A stretch of DNA of 15,498 nt from 2-01-FULL-40-42 sp964349415. GTDB taxonomy: Bacteria > Patescibacteriota > Microgenomatia > UBA1406 > GWC2-37-13. Positions 1 through 7,798 of the stretch are shown piece by piece (the first letter of the stretch is position 1; each line of letters begins with the position of its first letter). The notes beneath the pieces are model-generated. The model saw nothing but the letters and a program-made list of their open reading frames with translations, ran no database searches and was not told the origin of the DNA. The translations under genes were made by a program, and so were the position numbers. Where the stretch lies: assembly GCA_964349415.1 (NCBI GenBank), contig CAYGGJ010000016.1:1-15498 (forward strand). Direction: 5' to 3'.

Positions 1-1185
1 GTCTATAAACTCCAACGATTCGTCGGAGCCATAGCGCATGTGAAGCTTTATAAGCGTATCGCCCAGTCCCATGGTTCCCAATCCAATTCTTCTTTCTCCT
101 TCAAGCTGGGTTTTTCTTATTCCCTCAAAGATATACGGATCCATATCAACCACGTTATCCTGGAATCGTACTGCAGCGCGGGTTACTCTTTTTAGAAGTT
201 CAAAATCAAATTTACCTTTTTTATCAACAGTGTTTCCTGTAACAAAAGCCGAGAGGTTGATTGAGCCCAGGTTACATACACCCCATGCAGGAAGACCTTC
301 CTCGCCACAGGGATTCACACAGTTGATCCGGTTCCAGTAATAGTTATTGTGAAGCTTGTTGTAGCGCTCCATAAACACTACTCCCGGCTCGGCAGATCTC
401 CATGCAGCCTCTGCGATAAGATCCCAGATCTTTCTGGCTTTTACGATCTTGTGTACGATTACTTTTTTGCCCAGTTTCTTCCAGACCTCGAGATCTCCGT
501 CCCACAGTTTGTCGTAGTCTTTTTCCTGAGGATCAGGGAACATGAGCGGCCAGTCTGCATCTTTTTCAACCGCCTCCATGAACTTGTCGGAGATACAAAG
601 AGAAAGGTTTGCTCCGTTTATTCTGGTCATATCCTGCTTGACGGTTATGAATTCCTCAATGTCAGGATGCCAGTCCCAGATCATAAGCATGAGTGCTCCA
701 CGGCGCGTCCCACCCTGCTGAATTATGTCTTTGGTGGCAAGTGAGAAAAGCTCTGCCCAGTTTATGGGACCTGAGGAAAATCCATTTACCTTTTTGACGC
801 GTGCTCCTTTTGGACGGAGTGAGGAGAGATTTATTCCTACTCCACCGCCATGGGCCATAATCTCCACCATCTGCTTTAAGGTATCGAGGATTCCGCCACG
901 GGAGTCTTTAGGTGAAGGGATTACAAAACAATTATAAAAGGAGACGTCGTATCCGGTACCTGCTCCTGCCAAAATTCTTCCGCCGGGGACATATCTAAAG
1001 TCGTCCATAGCAAAGAAGAACTCTTTCTCGTGCTTCTTGCGGTTTTTGGGTTTTTCGATTTGTGCTGCTGCTTTTGCAATACGTTTCCACATCTGATCCG
1101 GAGTTTTTTCCAGAGGACGCCCTTTTTTATCTTTTACGGAGTATCTGTCCAAAAAGGCTTTTTCAGCAAGTCCTGTAAGCTTCAT
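1..1185 (-). CDS. nrdJ: Class II (adenosylcobalamin-dependent) ribonucleotide reductase, N-terminal part, cut by the window edge
   Basis: Reduces ribonucleotides to deoxyribonucleotides using a cobalamin-derived radical, supplying DNA precursors in the cytoplasm. The frame is open from the ATG at 1185 to base 1 (395 codons) with no stop; the 3' part lies outside the window. Visible motifs are YNCFVIPSPKDS with C86 as the likely first redox cysteine, then GGGVGINLSSLRPKGARV (about 112-129), QQGGTRRGALML (about 154-165), and NPCGE with C293 as the radical-site cysteine (N291-C293-E295, the NxCxE signature). The protein starts directly with the catalytic core, so there is no N-terminal ATP-cone. 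The ATG lies 28 nt after the nrdR stop, so the two genes probably form an operon. No Shine-Dalgarno is visible. The class II call rests on overall resemblance to NrdJ sequences, and the C-terminal region that would confirm it is not in the window. Confidence 0.93.
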   Translation of the reverse strand, partial: MKLTGLAEKAFLDRYSVKDKKGRPLEKTPDQMWKRIAKAAAQIEKPKNRKKHEKEFFFAMDDFRYVPGGRILAGAGTGYDVSFYNCFVIPSPKDSRGGILDTLKQMVEIMAHGGGVGINLSSLRPKGARVKKVNGFSSGPINWAELFSLATKDIIQQGGTRRGALMLMIWDWHPDIEEFITVKQDMTRINGANLSLCISDKFMEAVEKDADWPLMFPDPQEKDYDKLWDGDLEVWKKLGKKVIVHKIVKARKIWDLIAEAAWRSAEPGVVFMERYNKLHNNYYWNRINCVNPCGEEGLPAWGVCNLGSINLSAFVTGNTVDKKGKFDFELLKRVTRAAVRFQDNVVDMDPYIFEGIRKTQLEGERRIGLGTMGLGDTLIKLHMRYGSDESLEFID

Positions 1186-1213
1186 AGTATTAATGTATAT
1201 ATATAGTGCAAAT

Positions 1214-1660
1214 TTATAATAATTTTTTTACTTCTTTCTCAAACTCCTCAACATCCACAAATCGTCTAAACACTGATGCGAATCTAATGTACGCAACCTT
1301 ATCGATCTTCTTTAAGTGTTTGGCGACCAAGGTCCCTATAACTTTACTCTCTACCTCGGTATCGTCCCCTTGTTTAATTTCTGATTCCACCTGCGTGACG
1401 ATATTTTCGATCTGCTCTGCGGTCACGGTCGTTTTCCCTGTCGCCCGAATAATTCCTCTTCGTAGTTTCTCGCGGTCAAAGCGCTCTCTCTTCCCATCTC
1501 TCTTGATGACCAGGACCGGCAGATCTTCGACGCGTTCGTATGTCGTAAAGCGTTTTGAGCACTTCGGACATTGCCTTCTGCGTCTGACTACCGTTCCATT
1601 CTCAGAGATTCTAGTCTCTATGACCTCTGTATCCTGGTTCTTGCAAAAGAGGCAGATCAT
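1214..1660 (-). CDS. nrdR: Transcriptional repressor NrdR
   Basis: A 148-residue regulator that binds ATP/dATP and represses ribonucleotide reductase genes. The start MICLFC is the usual family start. A zinc ribbon is formed by C3, C6, C31 and C34, followed by the conserved RRRRQCPKCSKRFTTYER stretch (26-43). An ATP-cone occupies about 47-140 and opens with VLVIKRDGKRERFDREKL. Length matches the family (about 150). It is the first gene of the nrdR-nrdJ operon, and two NrdR-box-like sites lie upstream, which implies autoregulation as well as control of nrdJ. No Shine-Dalgarno is evident before the ATG. Confidence 0.97.
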   Translation of the reverse strand: MICLFCKNQDTEVIETRISENGTVVRRRRQCPKCSKRFTTYERVEDLPVLVIKRDGKRERFDREKLRRGIIRATGKTTVTAEQIENIVTQVESEIKQGDDTEVESKVIGTLVAKHLKKIDKVAYIRFASVFRRFVDVEEFEKEVKKLL

Positions 1661-1713
1661 GATTGTAAAAGAACTATATTAAAAATTCAAATTTAAATTT
1701 AATGCTCCGAAAA

Positions 1714-1761
1714 TCAATATATATGGTGTCATTGGTCCTTGTCAAGCACTAATTATAACAT
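1714..1761 (-). promoter_or_regulatory. nrdR-nrdJ promoter with two NrdR-box-like operators
   Basis: Read on the minus strand there is a consensus -35 TTGACA (1745-1740), a 16 bp spacer and a -10 TATATA (1723-1718). One 16-mer matching the published NrdR box (acaCwAtATaTwGtgt) lies at 1714-1729: TCAATATATATGGTGT on the plus strand, about 13 of 16 positions, covering the -10. A weaker copy lies at 1746-1761 (GCACTAATTATAACAT, about 11 of 16), directly upstream of the -35. The sites start 32 bp apart, close to the three-turn spacing known for paired NrdR boxes. An alternative extended -10 (TGTTATAAT) falls inside the second box. The transcript would have a leader of about 50 nt. Confidence 0.7.
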
Positions 1762-1858
1762 TTTGCTATATCAAAATCTATACAAACTGCATCATAAATC
1801 AATTTAGCCTCGAAATTTCGCCCTGTTTAAATAAGGTCATTATTTTGCCAGAATTTTT

Positions 1859-1888
1859 TTGAACGGAATGTGGACATTGTGCTACAGT
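1859..1888 (+). promoter_or_regulatory. Possible promoter of the comF-like gene
   Basis: TTGAAC (1859-1864), an 18 bp spacer and TACAGT (1883-1888) lie before the comF-like gene and would give a leader of roughly 25 nt. The match is moderate. The rest of the 1661-1919 gap holds the divergent nrdR promoter and a 10 bp palindrome, CGAAATTTCG (1811-1820), of unknown meaning. I see no small ORF or RNA gene in it. Confidence 0.4.
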
Positions 1889-1919
1889 AAAAACAAAAAA
1901 GCTTTGATAACATCTGTTG

Positions 1920-2609
1920 ATGAAATTTCTCGCAGACCTCCTCTTTCCGAGAGTTTGTTTAAGTTGTGGGTTCTTAGGAAGCCATATCTGCCCCGCTTGT
2001 TACAAAAAACTTAGGAAAATTGAAAAAGACAGTTGTTTTTACTGTAGAAAGCCCAGTTTCTTGGGGTTGACACACCCAATATGTAAAAAAAGATATGGTG
2101 TCGACGGAAATCTGTCGTGTTTTTACTACGATAATACTTTGAAGAAAATTATAAAGAATATCAAGTACCGGTTAGCTCTTTCCGGGTTAAGGGAATTGCT
2201 ACTCTTAATTCCACAACGACAATTTGACAAAATAGCCGGTTACAACAAGCTATATGGAAATCTAGAAATAGAACCGATACCGCTTTTTAAGGCGCGTGAA
2301 AGACAACGGGGATTTAATCAAGCCGAAGAAATTTCCACATTTCTTTTAGAGTCTTTTGATTTTCACGAAGCCTCAAACCTCACAAGAAACCGTGACACAC
2401 TTCCACAATCCCGGATTTCAAAATCAGTCGATAGAAAGAAAAATATTAAAAACGCCTTTGCGCTAAAGACGGGTAAGGACTTACGGAAAAGAAAAATAAT
2501 TCTGATTGATGATATCATGACCACCGGTGCAACAGTTGCCGAGGCAGCCTCTCTTCTAAAGAAGCGGGGAGCCGAAAAAGTCTTTGTTTTTACCCTTGCC
2601 AAAGGATAA
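1920..2609 (+). CDS. comF: ComF-family amidophosphoribosyltransferase-like protein
   Basis: A 229-residue protein of the ComF/GntX family, whose members combine an N-terminal zinc finger with a phosphoribosyltransferase fold and are linked to DNA uptake and recombination in several bacteria. Cysteines C13, C16, C24, C27, C39, C42 and C55 form the zinc-binding part. A conserved RGFNQAEE lies at 130-137, and the PRPP-binding loop IILIDDIMTTGAT at 193-205. A TTG at 1917 precedes the ATG by one codon; the ATG at 1920 gives the usual family start (MKFLADLLFP) and is preferred. No Shine-Dalgarno is seen. No other competence gene is in the window, so a role in uptake is inferred only from the family. 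Confidence 0.88.
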   Translation: MKFLADLLFPRVCLSCGFLGSHICPACYKKLRKIEKDSCFYCRKPSFLGLTHPICKKRYGVDGNLSCFYYDNTLKKIIKNIKYRLALSGLRELLLLIPQRQFDKIAGYNKLYGNLEIEPIPLFKARERQRGFNQAEEISTFLLESFDFHEASNLTRNRDTLPQSRISKSVDRKKNIKNAFALKTGKDLRKRKIILIDDIMTTGATVAEAASLLKKRGAEKVFVFTLAKG

Positions 2610-2624
2610 ATTGCTTGCTATAGT
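2596..2624 (+). promoter_or_regulatory. Promoter of the AI-2E family gene, leaderless type
   Basis: TTGCCA (2596-2601), a 17 bp spacer and TATAGT (2619-2624) with an upstream TG (2616-2617). It lies across the 3' end of comF. The -10 ends 11 nt before the ATG at 2636, so the predicted transcript starts about 5 nt before the ATG. No Shine-Dalgarno is present. Confidence 0.65.
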
Positions 2625-2635
2625 AATTCAAAGCT

Positions 2636-3640
2636 ATGGATAAGAAAGTTTATAAGTTTGAAATCTCCGCAAAAACTATCCTCTTTACCATAGCCGTTCT
2701 TCTTTTATTAAAGCTTCTATGGATAGTACAAGAGCTTATCTTTTCTTTTCTGATTGCGTTTATCGTAATGAGTGCGCTTAATCCTCTTGTCTCCTTCTTG
2801 GAAAGAAAAAGAATTCCCCGAGGACTTTCTGCGTTCGTTATTTTCATCGGACTAATCACAGGCATTGGGTATGTATTTTCATGGATTATCCCGCCATTAG
2901 TTGATGAGACCACCCACCTTTTTAAGAATATTCCAGATTATGTGAGGACGCTCAACAAGACATTTAATCTTGATTTGCAGACCGATCTGGTAGCCCGGTC
3001 GATACCAAATCTCACCAGCAACACCTTAAATTTTGCAAGAAATCTACTCTCCAACATCATCTTTGTCATCTCGACTATTTTCTTCAGCTTTTACTTCTTA
3101 GTTGAGCAAAACATCATAAGAAAGTTCCTTCTTCACTTTTTTGATAAAGGTAAAGCACATGAAGTTTCGGAGATTTTTGACAAAGTGGAAAAAAGAATGA
3201 GGGCGTGGTTTTGGGGACAATTAACTCTGATGTTCATAATCGGTCTAGCTACTTTTATCGGGTTGAGTTTATTGGGAGTAAGGTATGTTCTGCCGCTTGC
3301 GATAATAGCAGGTCTTTTGGAAATAGCGCCGGTAGTCGGGCCAATCTTATCTGCAATCCCTGCATTTATAGTTGCCTTATCAGACTCATACTTTTCAGGA
3401 ATGGCTGTCTTGGTTCTTTACTTTATTATTCAGCAGCTTGAAAATCAAGTCATAGTTCCTCAGGTTATGAAGAGGGCTGTGGGACTGGTTCCTCTTGCCA
3501 CCTTGGCTGCGCTTATCGTCGGAGGTAAGATCGCAGGATTTGTAGGCATCCTTCTTGCAATCCCGGCCACATTGTTTATAGAGACAATAATGGTGGAAAT
3601 AGCAAAAAACAGACACGCCCACGAAAAGAACTCTTCGTAA
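2636..3640 (+). CDS. AI-2E family (formerly UPF0118/DUF20) membrane transporter
   Basis: A 334-residue polytopic membrane protein. Hydrophobic segments lie near 14-33, 34-52, 66-86, 138-157, 196-214, 216-232, 234-250, 254-267 and 283-320. The family signature is clear in the C-terminal half: GLLEIAPVVGPILSAIPA (226-243), then QQLENQVIVPQVMKR (266-280) and GLVPLATLAALIVGGKIAG (283-301). Family members export or import small molecules (autoinducer-2 in one case; Na+/H+ exchange has been shown for others), so the substrate cannot be read from sequence. It follows comF by 26 bp but has its own promoter. Confidence 0.9.
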   Translation: MDKKVYKFEISAKTILFTIAVLLLLKLLWIVQELIFSFLIAFIVMSALNPLVSFLERKRIPRGLSAFVIFIGLITGIGYVFSWIIPPLVDETTHLFKNIPDYVRTLNKTFNLDLQTDLVARSIPNLTSNTLNFARNLLSNIIFVISTIFFSFYFLVEQNIIRKFLLHFFDKGKAHEVSEIFDKVEKRMRAWFWGQLTLMFIIGLATFIGLSLLGVRYVLPLAIIAGLLEIAPVVGPILSAIPAFIVALSDSYFSGMAVLVLYFIIQQLENQVIVPQVMKRAVGLVPLATLAALIVGGKIAGFVGILLAIPATLFIETIMVEIAKNRHAHEKNSS

Positions 3641-3679
3641 TATGTTCACTATCCACTTTCTCGCTTGCCTACAACCCTC

Positions 3680-3688
3680 TGTTATAAT
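3680..3688 (+). promoter_or_regulatory. Extended -10 promoter of the FAD oxidoreductase gene
   Basis: TGTTATAAT: a perfect -10 TATAAT at 3683-3688 with the TGn extension. No convincing -35 at 16-18 bp. The -10 ends 15 nt before the ATG at 3704, which predicts a leader of about 9 nt. No Shine-Dalgarno is visible. Confidence 0.6.
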
Positions 3689-3703
3689 GTCTGATATTCC
3701 TTT

Positions 3704-5023
3704 ATGAAAGTTGCAGTTTTGGGCGGTGGATTTGCCGGTTTGACCGCAGCATACTATTTGGCCAAAAAAGGTCACTCGGTAACGGTTCTGGAAAAAGACG
3801 CTGTTTTGGGAGGATTAGCCTCCGGTTTCAAAAGACCTGGTTGGGATTGGTCTGTTGAAAAGACAGTGCACCACCTTTTTACCAATGATCATGATATCCG
3901 CAACCTTGCAAGAGAAACAGGTTTTAAAGGGATCTATTTTACTACTCCTACCACTGCCTCTATATATAAAGATGATAAAAAGACTGACAAAAGAAGCAGA
4001 AATAATTACCGCAAAATTCCCGTAGATACACCGCAAGACTTTCTCCTTTTTCCTCTGCTCCCGTTTTTTGTAAAACTCAGAGCTGCTTTTGTGCTGGCCT
4101 TTTTAAAATTATCTCCTTACTTGAAGATTTATGAACGGCACACAGCAGAGGAATTCCTAAAAAAAACAATGGGGGACCAGGCATGGGAAGTGCTATGGAA
4201 AGAGTTATTTCGGAAAAAGTTCGGTAAATATGCGGTAAATATTCTAGCATCGTTTATGTGGGCCAGAATCAAAAAACGTACTAAGAAACTAGGTTATATA
4301 AAAGGGGGGTTTCAGGCATTTCTTACCCACATGGAAGATATTTTAATACGGGATGGCGTAATTGTGAGGAAAAGTTTTATGGTCCGCGATATAAAACAAA
4401 GACTAAAAGGCTTTGAACTCCGCATCCTCGACATCAGTAAGAACGCGGAAACAGAGCTGATTTTTGATGCCGTGGTTTCCACACTGCCCACACCGGTTTT
4501 ATTAAGTATTTCAAAGGGCATATTTCCTGCAGACTATCAGAAAAGGCTGTCTTCGATTCAATACCAGCATGCCATCTCGCTTACTATTGAGATGAAAAAA
4601 CCCTTTTTGGAAAAAATCTACTGGGCAAATATATGCATTGCCGATAACCCAATAATGGGTGTTTTTGAACATACCAACTTTGCAGACCCAAAGCACTACG
4701 GAGGAAAGCATGTGATGTATGTGGGGAACTATGTAGATAAAAACGATCCCCGTTTGAAGCTAAATCAGGAAGAGACTGTAAAGTATTATCTTCCGCATCT
4801 TAAGAAGATCAATCCCAAATTTAATCTAAGAGGAGCTAAATTCAATCTATTTAAAGGACCGTTCGCCCAGCCGATATTCGATAAAGAATTTCTCAAAAAC
4901 AAACCTGATTTTGAGACACCTATCAAAAATTTCTATATAGCCAATCTCGACATGACCTATCCATATGACCGAGGGACCAACTACGCTGTCTCGCTCGGTA
5001 AAAAGGTTAGCGAACTACTTTAA
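3704..5023 (+). CDS. FAD-dependent oxidoreductase of the amine oxidase / protoporphyrinogen oxidase-like fold
   Basis: A 439-residue protein. The N-terminus is a Rossmann FAD site: GGGFAGLTAAYYLAKKGH (7-24) with the acidic residue E30 closing the beta-alpha-beta unit, then VLGGLASGF (about 34-42), which continues the family pattern. The C-terminus carries the second FAD contact: FYIANLDMTYPYDRGTNYA (about 411-429). Nothing in the window belongs to haem synthesis, so protoporphyrinogen oxidase is only a fold label; desaturase, UDP-galactopyranose mutase-like or surface-glycan roles are also possible. Neighbours are an AI-2E transporter upstream and the double ATP-grasp protein downstream, each with its own promoter. 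Confidence 0.8.
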   Translation: MKVAVLGGGFAGLTAAYYLAKKGHSVTVLEKDAVLGGLASGFKRPGWDWSVEKTVHHLFTNDHDIRNLARETGFKGIYFTTPTTASIYKDDKKTDKRSRNNYRKIPVDTPQDFLLFPLLPFFVKLRAAFVLAFLKLSPYLKIYERHTAEEFLKKTMGDQAWEVLWKELFRKKFGKYAVNILASFMWARIKKRTKKLGYIKGGFQAFLTHMEDILIRDGVIVRKSFMVRDIKQRLKGFELRILDISKNAETELIFDAVVSTLPTPVLLSISKGIFPADYQKRLSSIQYQHAISLTIEMKKPFLEKIYWANICIADNPIMGVFEHTNFADPKHYGGKHVMYVGNYVDKNDPRLKLNQEETVKYYLPHLKKINPKFNLRGAKFNLFKGPFAQPIFDKEFLKNKPDFETPIKNFYIANLDMTYPYDRGTNYAVSLGKKVSELL

Positions 5024-5037
5024 TTAGAGCCTCTCAA

Positions 5038-5066
5038 TTGAATAAAAGACTATCCTAGAGTATAAT
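5038..5066 (+). promoter_or_regulatory. Strong promoter of the double ATP-grasp gene, leaderless type
   Basis: TTGAAT (5038-5043), a 17 bp spacer and a perfect TATAAT (5061-5066). The -10 ends 8 nt before the ATG at 5075, so transcription is predicted to begin at or within about 2 nt of the start codon. There is no room for a Shine-Dalgarno. Confidence 0.75.
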
Positions 5067-5074
5067 TAACACCT

Positions 5075-7150
5075 ATGGCCGAAAGACCTCGTCTGACTGA
5101 AGTATCAAAAAAAGAACCCTCAGGCTTCGTTTGTAGTCTGGCTGAGTATCAAGGAAAATCCCCCCGACTGAACGGACTGCAAATGTTGCAGGAAGTAGGG
5201 GCTCAAATCCCCGACATTCACGTTATTCAGGACTCCACATATAGGGCATGGCTTAATAATCATAAAAGATTTCCACGAGAAGTGAGAAGGTCACTTATTC
5301 AGGCATATGGTCAAATAGCAAAAAATATTGGGGACGAAGGGGTGCATATAGGTCGGGCATTTTACGTTCCAGGGGTTGACGAGCCTTTGGGTCCCCGTAC
5401 TGCTGATATTAAAAACGGTGCTGATTTTGCTCATGAGATAGAGAAGTTTTTTAAGTTTCTCGCAGAAGATACTGACTATGACCGTGAAGGGGCCGAATTA
5501 ACCCTTCTTACACACCCCTTTATAAATACCGTTAACCCTCCACAACAGGAAAGCCCTCTGAAGCCATTTGCTGGGGGAGCTGCATTTATAAGAGGCGATG
5601 GTGTTATCGAGATTCATGCAACATTCGGACAGGACGAGTCAGTTCAGAGTTTTCCTCACGATGTCTATACGGCAAGAAGAACAAAGACCGGATACGACTT
5701 CACCATCCAAGAACATTCTAAAAAAGAGACAATGATCCCCGTGGACGGAGAATATAAGAAAGTATCTTTAGATAAAAGAGTGCGCAAAGATAGGGCAATG
5801 GAGATTGATAGAATCGCTCATGTTTCCAAAATTCTTAGGCGGCTCGAGCGGCGCTTTAAGAAACCATTCCGCGTTGAGTTTAATGATAGCCCAAGGGGCA
5901 TCCTTTTTAGAGAATGTACGGCATATGTCCCTGAAAAAATTCAGAAAGACTTGGATGTTTCGGGTGAGGTAATGTTGATCAGAAACCAGACCGGCGAAGA
6001 AGTAAGAAGCATGGTAGCAGATCATGAAGGAGGAGATATGATCGCCTACCTTAGCCGTTCCTTATTTCAAGACAGGAATTTTCGGCTCCTCGATCATTTA
6101 GGCATTGAGGCAGTTGCAAGAAATGTAAATCTCGTAGTGCTTGCGTATGGGAACTCCGGCGTAACCGGACACAGAGTGATGAACCTGAAAAATAGGAACA
6201 TCCCCGTCATGTTTATTGGAGAAGAGCCCATACGAGAAGGAGAGTCCTTAAAAGTTTCTATAAGAGAAGGACGAATAAGAATTGAGAAAGAAAACCCCGT
6301 TCAGTGGTTTACACAGATCTCAGAAGATAAGAATAGATGGGGAGGAAAGGCAGTGGGACTTAAAAATCTTCTGGAATTTGGCTTTGAGATTCCAAGCGGT
6401 TTTACTGTAGAGACAACTGCATTCCGAAGACATCTTGAGCAAAGTAATGCTGCCGAAGAACTCTCAGAGCTTGCAACTTATAAAGAAATGACCCCTCAAG
6501 TGGAAGAACTATTACTAAAGGTTCAAAAAAAAATAAAAGACGTTCCTCTCGATAGCAAGACGCTTGATTACATAATGACATCATTTGGACGGCTAGATTC
6601 ACCACTTGTATCAATACGGTCATCAGCGACCTGTGAGGATGAAGGGGAGAATGCTTTTGCAGGAAGATTTGAGTCTGTTGTGGGAGTAGCTAAAAATGAT
6701 CCGGTGCAAATCGAAGAGGCGATGAAAGACGTATATGCATCAGTCTTTAGAGCAGGTGTTTTTGAGGATGCGCGCAACCCCAAACACCATGTTCCTTTTG
6801 AAACAATAGAGATGGCTCTTGCTTGTCATGAAATGCTTCCTCAAGATAAACAAGGCACTTTGCACACTACACACGACGGCGATAACGTTGTGATTGAAGC
6901 AGGACAAGGCTCACAGGCTGTCGATATGGAGTCGATGCATACGGTTGTAATAAAAAAAGACTCAGACAAGGTAATAGTTTCAGAGGGAATCGACCAAAAC
7001 TTTTTGGCTCCAGACGAGATGAGGTTGCTTAGAGATTTAGCTTTGAAAATCGAAGAGGCCTTTGATAATCCTCAAGACGTGGAATGGGCGTTTAAGGATG
7101 GGAAAGTTGTTTTTCTTCAAGCAAGAGCGCTTGGCAACGGACATTCTTAA
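5075..7150 (+). CDS. Double PEP-synthase/PPDK-like ATP-grasp protein with a central phosphohistidine-like swivel domain
   Basis: A 691-residue protein that recombines the parts of PEP synthase/PPDK in an unusual order. Residues about 1-290 resemble a divergent PPDK-type ATP-grasp domain: GVIEIHATFGQDESVQSFPHDVY (176-198) and FRVEFNDSPRGILFRECTAY (265-284) match the C-terminal half of that domain, but the RSS and QAR signatures are lost. Residues about 295-405 look like the swivelling domain: GNSGVTGH (359-366) followed by NRNIPVMFIG (373-382), with H366 in the place of the phosphorylated histidine. Residues about 415-690 are a second, better kept ATP-grasp domain: GGKAVGLKNL (423-432), SIRSSATCED (513-522), AGRFES (529-534), QDVEWAF (667-673) and LQARA (681-685). 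No PEP/pyruvate-binding barrel follows. I infer a phosphotransferase using ATP and a histidine relay with unknown acceptor (compare rifampin phosphotransferase, which also lacks the barrel). A role in gluconeogenesis is not supported. Confidence 0.72.
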   Translation: MAERPRLTEVSKKEPSGFVCSLAEYQGKSPRLNGLQMLQEVGAQIPDIHVIQDSTYRAWLNNHKRFPREVRRSLIQAYGQIAKNIGDEGVHIGRAFYVPGVDEPLGPRTADIKNGADFAHEIEKFFKFLAEDTDYDREGAELTLLTHPFINTVNPPQQESPLKPFAGGAAFIRGDGVIEIHATFGQDESVQSFPHDVYTARRTKTGYDFTIQEHSKKETMIPVDGEYKKVSLDKRVRKDRAMEIDRIAHVSKILRRLERRFKKPFRVEFNDSPRGILFRECTAYVPEKIQKDLDVSGEVMLIRNQTGEEVRSMVADHEGGDMIAYLSRSLFQDRNFRLLDHLGIEAVARNVNLVVLAYGNSGVTGHRVMNLKNRNIPVMFIGEEPIREGESLKVSIREGRIRIEKENPVQWFTQISEDKNRWGGKAVGLKNLLEFGFEIPSGFTVETTAFRRHLEQSNAAEELSELATYKEMTPQVEELLLKVQKKIKDVPLDSKTLDYIMTSFGRLDSPLVSIRSSATCEDEGENAFAGRFESVVGVAKNDPVQIEEAMKDVYASVFRAGVFEDARNPKHHVPFETIEMALACHEMLPQDKQGTLHTTHDGDNVVIEAGQGSQAVDMESMHTVVIKKDSDKVIVSEGIDQNFLAPDEMRLLRDLALKIEEAFDNPQDVEWAFKDGKVVFLQARALGNGHS

Positions 7151-7179
7151 TATATGCATATAAGAGAGCTTTTTTGTCG

Positions 7180-7208
7180 TTGACAAGTATATACATAGGT
7201 CTTATTAT
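7180..7208 (+). promoter_or_regulatory. Promoter of the basic hypothetical gene, leaderless type
   Basis: Consensus TTGACA (7180-7185), a 17 bp spacer and TATTAT (7203-7208). The -10 ends 11 nt before the ATG at 7220, predicting a leader of about 5 nt without a Shine-Dalgarno. Confidence 0.65.
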
Positions 7209-7219
7209 CAATTTAAAAC

Positions 7220-7798
7220 ATGGCATTGGTTGAGGCAGTAGTCCCGATCGAAATTCATCCATCACGAGTGGAGACTCAACCTCGCCCCTCCACTTTCTCC
7301 CGCGTAAGATCTACTGTACAAGATCATATTTCAGAAAGACGTATCACAAAAGAAGCGCGTTTGAGATCTCAGGCAACCAGAAGAAGGCATCACGAGTCTA
7401 TTGTGCCTCAAAGAGCCTCGTTTGGGATAAAGAAAAAAGCAGGCGTATTGCTCAGAGCATCAGAGGTGATGGATAAAATAAATAGAAATAAAATATTAAA
7501 AAAAGTTGTAGTCCACACTCTTCATGCATCAGGAGTAGATGTGGGAGAAATATCCCGCAGAGCACTTTCCAGAAACGAAGAAGATATAGAAATTCATGAA
7601 GATTATATAGCGGGGAGACCAAAAAAAGAGCAGATAGATATTATTGTTTCCACGTCGGCAGCATTCTTACTTCTTTTCCGACGAGAAATTCTTGATCGGG
7701 AAAGAGTAAGACTACAACCATCCAATCCCAATCCACAAAGTCAACCACATACTCTTTTTGACGCTAAAAGGATTGTTCTACCTATAGCAGCAACGTAG
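7220..7798 (+). CDS. Hypothetical basic protein, function unknown
   Basis: A 192-residue protein I do not recognise. The first half is rich in Arg, Lys and His (for example RRRHHES near 54-60 and GIKKKAG near 69-75), with many Ser/Thr/Pro at the start and no signal peptide. The middle (about 80-115) could be helical. A short hydrophobic stretch, IDIIVSTSAAFLLLF, lies at about 139-153 between charged flanks. The C-terminus is polar with Pro/Asn/Gln. It has its own promoter 69 bp after the double ATP-grasp gene, and its stop codon abuts the stop of the convergent isomerase gene with no intergenic base. Its position suggests, but does not show, a link to the preceding gene. Support for coding: a full-length ORF with a good promoter and no overlap with other genes. 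Confidence 0.65.
   Translation: MALVEAVVPIEIHPSRVETQPRPSTFSRVRSTVQDHISERRITKEARLRSQATRRRHHESIVPQRASFGIKKKAGVLLRASEVMDKINRNKILKKVVVHTLHASGVDVGEISRRALSRNEEDIEIHEDYIAGRPKKEQIDIIVSTSAAFLLLFRREILDRERVRLQPSNPNPQSQPHTLFDAKRIVLPIAAT

Noticed and set aside
1194..1209. A third NrdR-box-like stretch (TGTATATATATAGTGC) between nrdR and nrdJ.
   Set aside because: It is mostly an AT repeat that matches only one half of the box and has no partner site; kept out of the features.
1206..1682. A 158-codon plus-strand ORF covering nrdR.
   Set aside because: It is the antisense shadow of nrdR, which has full zinc-ribbon and ATP-cone motifs.
1811..1820. Palindrome CGAAATTTCG as an operator.
   Set aside because: Only 10 bp, no known regulator matches, and AT-rich palindromes of this size occur by chance.
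7151..7162. Palindrome TATATGCATATA followed by a T run, as a terminator.
   Set aside because: The stem is AT-only and could form only 4 bp with a 4 nt loop; too weak to call.
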